Shown here in pieces: positions 5,826 through 11,339 of a stretch of DNA of 11,339 bases. Below the pieces are notes generated by a model that saw nothing but the letters and a program-made list of their open reading frames with translations, was not told the origin of the DNA and did not search any database. Positions within the stretch are counted from its first letter, which is position 1, and the number at the start of each line of letters is the position of its first letter. A program made the translations under genes and the position numbers. The DNA comes from Natronohydrobacter sp. (lineage in GTDB: Bacteria > Pseudomonadota > Alphaproteobacteria > Rhodobacterales > Rhodobacteraceae): assembly GCA_007123015.1 (NCBI GenBank), contig SKSL01000100.1:1-11339 (forward strand), written 5' to 3'.

Positions 5826-6530
5826 ATGACCATCCATATCGGCGCAGAACCCGGCGAGATCGCAGAGACGGTCCTCATGCCCGGCGATCCGTTGCGGGCA
5901 AAATGGGCTGCAGAGCAGTTTCTTCAGGATGCGGTCTGCGTAAATCAGGTGCGCGGCATGCTGGGCTATACAGGCACGTGGCGCGGCCATCGCGTCACGA
6001 TCCATGGCTCGGGCATGGGCATGGCGTCACTCTCGATCTATGCCAATGAACTGATCCGCGATTACGGCGCGCGCACGCTCATCCGTGTCGGATCCGCCGG
6101 CGCAATGCAGCCTGACCTCGCGATCCGCGATATCGTGCTCGCGCAGAGCTGCACCACGCTGACGAGCCCGTCGCGCGGGGTGTTTCGCGAGTTGAATTTC
6201 GCCCCTTGCGCGGATTTCAATTTGTTGGCTGCGGCCCATAAAGCTGCAACAGGGAAAGGCATACGCGTGCATGTCGGCAATATCTATTCCTCTGATGTCT
6301 TCTATGACGAGCGGCCCGATCTGAACGAGATCATGACCCGCCATGGGGTTCTCTGCGTCGAGATGGAGGCAGCTGAACTCTACGCTGTCGCTGCCCGGCA
6401 TGGCGCGCGGGCGCTGGCGGTTCTGACCATCTCGGACCATCTTCTGACCCATGAAGCGCTGCACGCCGCCGCGCGCGAACAGAGTTTCGGGACGATGATC
6501 GAACTGGCGCTGGAAGCTGCGTTCATCTGA
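5826..6530 (+). CDS. deoD: Purine nucleoside phosphorylase, DeoD type
   Basis: A 234-residue protein very close in layout to E. coli DeoD. It cleaves purine (deoxy)ribonucleosides with phosphate to free base and (deoxy)ribose-1-phosphate in nucleoside salvage; the family forms hexamers. Phosphate-site residues are present: Gly20 in MPGDPLRAK, Arg24, Arg43 in VRGMLGYTG, and Arg87 and Ser90 in IRVGSAGA. Ribose contacts Met180 and Glu181 lie in VEMEAAELY, and the catalytic Asp204 in TISDHLLTHEA. His4 corresponds to the residue contributed across the dimer. The ATG at 5826 has AAGGGG upstream. It stands alone, divergent from hisB and followed by a strong hairpin, so is probably monocistronic. No other nucleoside-catabolism gene is next to it. 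Confidence 0.96.
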   Translation: MTIHIGAEPGEIAETVLMPGDPLRAKWAAEQFLQDAVCVNQVRGMLGYTGTWRGHRVTIHGSGMGMASLSIYANELIRDYGARTLIRVGSAGAMQPDLAIRDIVLAQSCTTLTSPSRGVFRELNFAPCADFNLLAAAHKAATGKGIRVHVGNIYSSDVFYDERPDLNEIMTRHGVLCVEMEAAELYAVAARHGARALAVLTISDHLLTHEALHAAAREQSFGTMIELALEAAFI

Positions 6531-6602
6531 CGGTCATACGGCAAAGACCAAGCTTGTCCGAAAGCTGCGGTCACATCCAGTAAGCCAGATGCGCACCGCC
6601 CG

Positions 6603-6631
6603 GTAAGGTGCGTGCTCAGCACGCACCTTAC
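6603..6631. terminator. Perfect 14-bp palindrome after deoD
   Basis: The arms GTAAGGTGCGTGCT and AGCACGCACCTTAC flank a single C; as RNA this is a 13-bp stem with a TCA loop. It lies 72 nt past the deoD stop. There is no T-tract on the plus strand, so it is not a classical intrinsic terminator, but its stability makes it a likely 3' end or transcription insulator between deoD and the transporter. GTAAGGTGCGTGC-type palindromes are, to my knowledge, common intergenic repeats in Proteobacteria, so it may also be a repeat family member. Confidence 0.5.
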
Positions 6632-6670
6632 GTCACAACACCTCACCCTCCAAAGACCGATTAAACCATT

Positions 6671-6703
6671 TGCAAATTTTCAGAATTTGCACAAAACTTG
6701 TGC
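6671..6703. promoter_or_regulatory. AT-rich overlapping palindromes upstream of the ABC transporter
   Basis: TGCAAATT (6671-6678) and AATTTGCA (6684-6691) form an 8-bp inverted repeat with a 5-nt spacer. GCACAA (6689-6694) and TTGTGC (6698-6703) form a second one with a 3-nt spacer, sharing GCA with the first. The segment is strikingly AT-rich against its surroundings and lies about 90-120 nt before the binding-protein start, suitable for a regulator site. No transcription factor can be named, and I did not find a convincing -35/-10 pair nearby. Confidence 0.4.
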
Positions 6704-6792
6704 TTGTCTCGAGGTGATGCGCGCAGCAACTGTGACTCTGCCCTGACAAACTCGTAGACGGAATAAGTCGCGTCCACAGCAAAAGGTGTCCC

Positions 6793-7797
6793 ATGCTTCC
6801 CCGCACTCTGACGGCTACGCTTGGCCTATCAGTCCTTGCCTTCTCTGCACAGGCCGAGATGGCCATGCCCTTCGCACTCGATTGGCGCTTCGAGGGGCCG
6901 TCGGCCCCGTATTTTGTCGCCATTGAACAGGGCTATTTCGCCGATGCCGGACTGTCTGTTGAAATTACCGCTGGACAGGGCAGTCTCGATGCAATCCCGA
7001 AAGTGGCAACCGGGGCCTTCCCGGTCGGATTCGCCGATATCAACAGCCTGATCAAGTTTCTGGACCAGAATCCGGACGCCCCCGTGATCGGGGCCATGAT
7101 GGTCTATGACAAGCCGCCCTTCGCCATTGTCGGGCGCAGATCGCTCGGTGTCGAAGTGCCCTCTGACCTTGAAGGCAAGACCCTGGGTGCGCCGCCCCCT
7201 GATGGGGCCTTCGCGCAATGGCCGATCTTTGTCGCAGAGAGCGGGATCGACGCCTCCACCATCACCATCGAGCCAGTGGGATTTCCCACCCGCGAGCCCT
7301 CGCTTGCTGAAGGCACAGTTGATGCAGTCACCGGGTTCAGCTTCACATCTTTCCTGAACACAGCCCGTCTGGGCGTGCCGGAAGAGGACATTTCGGTCAT
7401 CCTGATGGCCGATCATGGGGTAGATCTTTATGGCAATGTGATCATCGTCAATACTGATTTCGCGGCGGAAAACCCCGAAGCGGTCTCGGCCTTTCTGGAA
7501 GCTGTGGCCAAAGGGGTTGTGGACACGATCGCAGATCCCGCAGCAGCAGTCGCGGCAATCGAGCCGTTCAATCCCGCGATGGATCTGGAACTCGAACTGC
7601 GTCGTCTTGAACTTGCCCTGCGCGACAACATCATAACCGAATGGGTGCAGGCGCATGGCATGGGAACGATCGACCCGGACCGTTTCGCCAATTCACTGGA
7701 ACAGATCCGGCTGACCTATGAGTATCAGAATGAACCAGAGGCCAGCCTGTATTTCACAGATGAATTCCTGCCCGAAGGCGGGTTTTCGCTCAAGTGA
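6793..7797 (+). CDS. ABC transporter periplasmic substrate-binding protein (NitT/TauT, NMT1/THI5-like)
   Basis: A 334-residue exported protein. Residues 1-21 form a Sec signal peptide with cleavage expected after SAQA; there is no lipobox, so the mature protein is free in the periplasm. The mature start FALDWRFEGPSAPYFVAIEQ, with GYFADAGLSVEI next, is the usual opening of the NMT1/THI5-like family that serves NitT/TauT importers. Further family-like stretches are GFADINSLIKF (79-89), LEGKTLGAPPPDGAFAQWPIF (126-146) and GTVDAVTGFSF (174-184). Members bind nitrate, sulfonates, thiamine pyrimidine precursors, riboflavin and others; the substrate cannot be read from the sequence. The mature protein has no cysteine, so the CCCFC motif of THI5 enzymes is absent. 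AAGG lies 6 nt before the ATG. The ATPase gene follows after 48 nt containing a hairpin. Confidence 0.9.
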   Translation: MLPRTLTATLGLSVLAFSAQAEMAMPFALDWRFEGPSAPYFVAIEQGYFADAGLSVEITAGQGSLDAIPKVATGAFPVGFADINSLIKFLDQNPDAPVIGAMMVYDKPPFAIVGRRSLGVEVPSDLEGKTLGAPPPDGAFAQWPIFVAESGIDASTITIEPVGFPTREPSLAEGTVDAVTGFSFTSFLNTARLGVPEEDISVILMADHGVDLYGNVIIVNTDFAAENPEAVSAFLEAVAKGVVDTIADPAAAVAAIEPFNPAMDLELELRRLELALRDNIITEWVQAHGMGTIDPDRFANSLEQIRLTYEYQNEPEASLYFTDEFLPEGGFSLK

Positions 7798-7805
7798 CTG
7801 TGCGC

Positions 7806-7828
7806 GGGCCAGCATATCCTGCTGGCCC
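7806..7828. other. Intercistronic hairpin between binding protein and ATPase genes
   Basis: GGGCCAGCA, TATCC, TGCTGGCCC: a perfect 9-bp stem with a 5-nt loop, starting 8 nt after the binding-protein stop and ending 17 nt before the ATPase ATG. No T-run follows. Hairpins at this position in binding-protein operons are known to protect the upstream mRNA and so give more binding protein than membrane components (the malE-malF case). The same role is inferred here. Confidence 0.55.
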
Positions 7829-7845
7829 CATCAAGGCCGGGTTGA

Positions 7846-8643
7846 ATGACACAGCTTATCGAGATCAAAGGCGTGCGCCACGCCTATCAGACTGAAGCAG
7901 GCCCGCTGCCCGTGCTTGATGGTCTGGAAATCGCCGTGCCCGAAGGCGGGTTTGTCGCGGTCGTCGGCCCTTCTGGCTGCGGGAAGTCCACGCTGACGCG
8001 ACTGATCGCCGGCCTGATGAAGCCCGATGAGGGCGAGGTCTGGCTGCATGGCGAGCGCGTCAAGGGGCCACGCGCGACAGTCGGGATGGCCTTTCAGAAC
8101 CCGGTTCTGCTGGAATGGCGCACGATCCTGAAAAACGTGCTGCTGCCGCTGGAAATCGTGCCGACGAAACTGACCAGGAAGCAGGCCGAAGAGCGCGCGC
8201 GCTTTCTGCTCGCGCTGGTCGGGCTGGAAGGCTTTGAAGAGAAGCGCCCCTCGGAACTCTCGGGCGGCATGCGCCAGCGCGCCTCGCTCTGCCGCGCGCT
8301 GATCCACCAGCCCGATGTGTTGATCCTTGATGAGCCTTTCGGCGCGCTCGATGCCTTCACGCGCGAAGACCTCTGGCAGACCATGCACCGGGTCAAGGAA
8401 CGCGAGCCCTTCACGGGCGTGTTGATCACCCATGACCTGCGCGAGTCGATCTTTCTGGCCGATCAGGTGGTGGTGCTCTCGGGGCGGCCGGCACGCACGC
8501 AATATGTGCTTGATATCCCGTCGAGTGGCCCGCGCACGCTCGAGGACCTTTACACGCCCATCGCCGCCGAACAGTTGAACATCCTGCGCCACCAGATCCA
8601 GATCGCGCAGGGCCGCGCACCCGCCGAGAAAGCTGCCCCATGA
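7846..8643 (+). CDS. ABC transporter ATP-binding protein (NitT/TauT type)
   Basis: A 265-residue cytoplasmic ATPase that powers the importer. All nucleotide-binding motifs are intact: Walker A GPSGCGKST (41-49), Q-loop Gln84 (FQNPVLLEW), signature LSGGMRQR (138-145), Walker B VLILDEP (158-164), D-loop ALD (167-169) and switch His196 (LITHDL). Sequence and length fit the SsuB/TauB/NrtD-like group. Residues 225-265 are an extra helical tail without a recognised domain. It is preceded by AAGGCCGGG, and its last codons overlap the permease start by ATGA, so the two are translationally coupled. Confidence 0.95.
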   Translation: MTQLIEIKGVRHAYQTEAGPLPVLDGLEIAVPEGGFVAVVGPSGCGKSTLTRLIAGLMKPDEGEVWLHGERVKGPRATVGMAFQNPVLLEWRTILKNVLLPLEIVPTKLTRKQAEERARFLLALVGLEGFEEKRPSELSGGMRQRASLCRALIHQPDVLILDEPFGALDAFTREDLWQTMHRVKEREPFTGVLITHDLRESIFLADQVVVLSGRPARTQYVLDIPSSGPRTLEDLYTPIAAEQLNILRHQIQIAQGRAPAEKAAP

Positions 8644-9407
8644 ACAAGCATCTGCGCGCCATCGCGGTCCCGCTCATCGCCATAGCCGTCTTGCTCGCCT
8701 TCTGGGAGTGGCTGGTCTGGTTTCATGGCTGGCCACGGTTCAAGATGGCCGCACCGTCCGATCTGATCCCGGCGTATCAGCGCCATTGGAACCTGTTTCT
8801 GACCATGGGCTGGCAGACACTCTGGCGCACTGTGGTAGGGCTGCTGCTGGCGGTCCTGTTCGGCACGATTCTGGGGATGATCATGGGGTTTTCGCGCACC
8901 ATGCGCGACGCGCTTTACCCGATCCTTGTGGGCTTCAATGCTATCCCCAAGGCGACCGTGGTGCCCATTGTCGCGCTGATGTTCGTCGGCCAGCATGATT
9001 TCAACACGATCCTTCTGGCCTTCATGATCTCGTTCTTTCCCATCGCAGTCTCGGTCTCGATCGGCCTTTCGACTCTGGAACCCGAATACCGCGACATTCT
9101 GCGCTCACTCGGGGCCTCGCAAGCAACGATCTTCTGGAAGATCGCGCTGCCCAAGACCCTGCCGGAATTCTTCGGTGCGCTGAAAGTCGCCGTGACGCTG
9201 GCCTTCATCGGCACCAACCTGATGGAGATCGTCAGCCCCCACGGGCGCGGTCTTGGGGCGCTCTTCGATTCAGGCCGCACCAATTCCGATTTCCCGCTGA
9301 TGTTCGCTGTGCTGATCGCCTTGGCCTTCCTCGGGATCGTGCTCTACTACATCGTGGTCGCGCTGGAAAAAATCTTCGCAGGCTGGGCCGAACGCGCCCC
9401 AAGCTGA
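8640..9407 (+). CDS. ABC transporter permease (NitT/TauT type)
   Basis: A 255-residue inner-membrane protein of the binding-protein-dependent transport family. About six membrane segments are visible, near 6-26, 62-84, 93-116, 122-142, 180-198 and 220-243. The cytoplasmic EAA-type loop that docks on the ATPase is YRDILRSLGASQATIFWKIA, with LPKTLPEF next (150-177). It probably works as a homodimer with two ATPases, because only one permease gene is present. Its ATG overlaps the ATPase stop by ATGA. It ends the transporter operon; the following gap carries repeat and promoter elements before cysG. Confidence 0.95.
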   Translation: MNKHLRAIAVPLIAIAVLLAFWEWLVWFHGWPRFKMAAPSDLIPAYQRHWNLFLTMGWQTLWRTVVGLLLAVLFGTILGMIMGFSRTMRDALYPILVGFNAIPKATVVPIVALMFVGQHDFNTILLAFMISFFPIAVSVSIGLSTLEPEYRDILRSLGASQATIFWKIALPKTLPEFFGALKVAVTLAFIGTNLMEIVSPHGRGLGALFDSGRTNSDFPLMFAVLIALAFLGIVLYYIVVALEKIFAGWAERAPS

Positions 9408-9426
9408 AAGGCGCTTCTTGTGTTTA

Positions 9427-9450
9427 ATCCTTGCACAAATATCCATGGGG
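9427..9450 (+). repeat. Dispersed intergenic element, copy 2 (CAAATATCC motif)
   Basis: ATCCTTG, CA, CAAATATCC, A, TGGGG. This matches 4278-4300 except for two adjacent bases and one inserted base. It is followed by a small AAA-loop hairpin (GAGC, AAA, GCTC at 9463-9473) that looks like a degenerate form of the GGGCAAAGCCC hairpin beside copy 1. It lies 20 nt after the permease stop. Confidence 0.6.
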
Positions 9451-9623
9451 CCTGTCTGCGCAGAGCAAAGCTCCAGCATGCAGGCAACGGGGCCATAAGC
9501 CATTGCTTTTCAGTTGTCGAATGAAACCTGATCTTTTCCCTACGCAACCAGAATGCCATCCCATGGCGTGACATAATCCAGTGAACAGCGACCAGCGCTT
9601 TCGCGATATTTAAACAATTTCCT

Positions 9624-9669
9624 TATTGGGTTGGCCGTATAGTACTTTAGCGGGAAAATATTCTATATT
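9624..9669 (+). promoter_or_regulatory. AT-rich candidate promoter/operator of cysG
   Basis: TATAGT (9638-9643) and TATATT (9664-9669) are both plausible -10 boxes; -35 matches are weak. TATAG (9638-9642) and CTATA (9663-9667) form the outer ends of an imperfect inverted repeat around an A/T-rich core, a shape seen in operators of Rrf2-type and other small regulators. Which regulator acts here cannot be told from the sequence. Confidence 0.35.
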
Positions 9670-9697
9670 GCTGCACAAGCGAAACAGGAGTCGCCCC

Positions 9698-11077
9698 ATG
9701 CAGCACTATCCCGTCTTTCTGGACATGACCGAAGCCCGCGTCGTCATCGGCGGCGGTGGCGAGATCGCGCTGGCGAAACTGCGCCTGCTCCTGAAAACCG
9801 ATGCTCAGATCACCCTCTGCGCCCCGGATTTCACGCCCGAGATCAAAGCCCATCACCCCCGTGTCACGCTTGTCCGCCGCCCGCTTCTCGGCTGCGACCT
9901 GCACAGCGCGCGGCTGGTTTACGCGGCCACTGGCGATGCCACGGAAGACGCCCGCATCGCGGTCCTTGGGCGAAAGGCGGGGGCGCTGGTCAATGTCGTG
10001 GACAATCTCGCGGCCTCGGATTTCCTGACCCCGGCCATCGTGGACCGCGCGCCAGTTGTCGTTGCCATCGGCACTGAAGGCGCGGCCCCGGTCCTCGCGC
10101 GCAAGATCAAGGCGCATCTGGAAGAAGTCCTCCCCGCCTCGCTGGGTATCCTCGCCCGCATCGGCAAGGGTTTTCGCGCCATGGCCGAGCATCTGCCCCA
10201 AGGCGCGCGGCGGCGGGACTTCTGGGCCGAGTATTACGACACGACAGGCCCGCGCGCGCTGACACAGGGCGGCGAAAAACAGGTCGAACAGGCGCTGGAT
10301 GAGCTACTTTCGCGCCACCTCGCGGCCCAAGCCCCCGAAGGTCATGTCGATTTCGTAAGCGCTGGCCCCGGCGATCCCGACCTTCTGACGCTCAAGGCCC
10401 GCAAGCTGATCGACCGGGCGGATGTGGTCATCCATGACCGGCTTGTATCGCCCGAAATCCTGGAACTCGCCCGGCGCGAAGCCGTGATGATCTCGGTCGG
10501 CAAGGAAGGCTTCGGCCCCTCGACCCCGCAGGCCGAGATTCACCGGCTGATGATCGCGCATGCCGGGCAGGGCGCGCATGTGGTGCGGCTGAAAGGCGGC
10601 GATGCCTCGGTTTTCGGGCGTCTGGATGAAGAAACCGCAGCACTCGATGCCGCGCAGATCCGCTGGCAGGTCATCCCCGGTGTCACTGCGGCATCGAGCG
10701 CGGCCGCCAGCATCGGCCAGAGCCTGACCCGGCGCGGGCGCAACCAGTCGCTGCGGTTGGTCACAGCCCATGACATGCAGGGCTATGCAGATCACGACTG
10801 GCACAGGCTGGCCGCCCCCGGCGCAGTCACAGCGATCTACATGGGCAAGCGCGCGGCGCGTTTCGTGCAAGGGCGCTTGCTGATGCACGGCGCCAGCCCC
10901 GAGACGCCCGTGACTCTGGTCGAGAATGCCTCGCGCGCGGATCAGCAGATCGTGCCGACGACCCTCGCGCATCTGCCCAAGCAGGCCAGCCAACTCGCTG
11001 GCCCCGCCATCATCCTGCTGGGTCTCGCCCCGAACACAACAGCACAGACCGCAATCACCTTGGAGCAAGCCCTATGA
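9698..11077 (+). CDS. cysG: Siroheme synthase CysG (trifunctional)
   Basis: A 459-residue protein making siroheme from uroporphyrinogen III, the cofactor of sulfite and nitrite reductases. The N-terminal half (1-about 205) is the precorrin-2 dehydrogenase/sirohydrochlorin ferrochelatase module, with the NAD-binding VVIGGGGEIALAKL (15-28) and Asp102 in NVVDN, matching E. coli Asp104. The C-terminal half (about 216-455) is the SAM-dependent uroporphyrinogen methyltransferase: VSAGPGDPDLLTLKA (220-234), Asp247 in HDRLVS, Lys269 in VGKEG, and RLKGGDASVFGR (297-308). These match E. coli Asp248 and Lys270. The phosphorylatable Ser128 of the enteric enzyme appears as Thr126. ACAGGAG, 7 nt upstream, sets the ATG at 9698; an in-frame TTG at 9626 has no support. 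It overlaps the DUF2849 gene by ATGA. Confidence 0.96.
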   Translation: MQHYPVFLDMTEARVVIGGGGEIALAKLRLLLKTDAQITLCAPDFTPEIKAHHPRVTLVRRPLLGCDLHSARLVYAATGDATEDARIAVLGRKAGALVNVVDNLAASDFLTPAIVDRAPVVVAIGTEGAAPVLARKIKAHLEEVLPASLGILARIGKGFRAMAEHLPQGARRRDFWAEYYDTTGPRALTQGGEKQVEQALDELLSRHLAAQAPEGHVDFVSAGPGDPDLLTLKARKLIDRADVVIHDRLVSPEILELARREAVMISVGKEGFGPSTPQAEIHRLMIAHAGQGAHVVRLKGGDASVFGRLDEETAALDAAQIRWQVIPGVTAASSAAASIGQSLTRRGRNQSLRLVTAHDMQGYADHDWHRLAAPGAVTAIYMGKRAARFVQGRLLMHGASPETPVTLVENASRADQQIVPTTLAHLPKQASQLAGPAIILLGLAPNTTAQTAITLEQAL

Positions 11078-11339
11078 GCCGCCGCTTCACCCCCTCTGTC
11101 GTCACTGCGAATGACCTTCTCAGCGGCGATGTTATCTATCTGACCCCGCAAGGCGACTGGTCGCGCATCCATGCCAAAGCCGCGCTATTCACCGACCACA
11201 GCGCTGCGGAAGCTGCGCTTGCAACTGCGCAGGCGCAAACCGGCCTGTTGGTGGGCGCCTATCTGGCCGCTGCACGGCGCGGCGCGAACGGCCCCGAACC
11301 CACGCATTTCCGCGAGGCGTTTCGGGCGCGCGGTCCGTC
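11074..11339 (+). CDS. DUF2849 domain protein (C-terminus cut by window end)
   Basis: 88 codons are visible, starting with ATG inside the cysG stop (ATGA), with GGAG about 10 nt upstream. The sequence reads FTPSVVTANDLLSGDVIYLT, then WSRIHAKAALFTD, LVGAYLAAARRG and THFREAFRARGPS. This is the DUF2849 family, about 100 residues long, so only a short tail is missing. The family is found between cysG and cysI (sulfite reductase) in Rhodobacteraceae. Its role is unproven; the context suggests an accessory factor for sulfite reduction or siroheme delivery. There is no signal peptide, so it is probably cytoplasmic. Confidence 0.9.
   Translation, partial: MSRRFTPSVVTANDLLSGDVIYLTPQGDWSRIHAKAALFTDHSAAEAALATAQAQTGLLVGAYLAAARRGANGPEPTHFREAFRARGP

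Larger units (their letters stand above)
9408..9697. other. 290-nt intergenic region between the transporter and cysG
   Basis: No gene is supported here; short frames on the minus strand lack ribosome binding sites and recognisable sequence. The left half holds a second copy of the CAAATATCC element (9427-9450) and a small hairpin. The right half, from about 9600, turns strongly AT-rich and probably contains the cysG promoter and an operator. Confidence 0.6.

Noticed and set aside
6531..6792. TPP or FMN riboswitch before the NMT1/THI5-like transporter
   Set aside because: None of the conserved core strings of either riboswitch (for example CTGAGA with a downstream GAACCTGA-type segment) is visible; only palindromes are present.
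9626..9697. 24-codon N-terminal extension of CysG from a TTG
   Set aside because: It would cover the AT-rich promoter region. The ATG at 9698 has an ACAGGAG site and begins where the family begins.

Overview
The window is GC-rich bacterial DNA that looks like a Rhodobacteraceae (Alphaproteobacteria) chromosome. The main pointers are the cysG-DUF2849 pair that leads sulfite-assimilation operons in that group, the XpaC-TelA-DUF2927 cluster, the family members used (HisB, HisH, DeoD, RluB), and GC-rich intergenic hairpin repeats with a CAAATATCC motif. I cannot assign a genus. Most of the window is ordinary housekeeping DNA. The least understood part is the leftmost cluster.

Left part, minus strand (about 3330 down to 1): a tightly packed cluster probably transcribed leftward. 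It starts with a 26-codon ORF for a tiny single-span membrane protein with a very good ribosome binding site. It is followed by an XpaC-family membrane protein, a TelA-family cytoplasmic protein, a DUF2927 lipoprotein, and the first 38 codons of another membrane-associated protein that runs off the window. Spacings are 3, 53, 4 and 4 nt. This looks like an envelope-associated system of unknown function.

Middle, minus strand (3421-5730): rluB (23S rRNA pseudouridine synthase) lies downstream of hisB-hisH. hisB and hisH (histidine biosynthesis) are 1 nt apart. Between hisH and rluB is a 239-nt gap with a GC-rich hairpin and about 4.5 tandem copies of a 32-33 nt unit.

Right part, plus strand (5826 to the end): deoD (purine nucleoside phosphorylase) is divergent from hisB. 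After a 262-nt regulatory gap with a long perfect palindrome and AT-rich operator-like palindromes comes a three-gene NitT/TauT-type ABC importer. It consists of a periplasmic binding protein, an ATPase and a permease; a hairpin separates the first two genes and an ATGA overlap joins the last two. After a 290-nt gap with an AT-rich promoter region comes cysG (siroheme synthase), overlapping by ATGA the start of a DUF2849 gene that is cut by the window end. In relatives cysI and cysH follow, so this is probably the start of the sulfite-reduction operon.

No tRNA, rRNA, CRISPR array, transposase, integrase or phage gene was seen.
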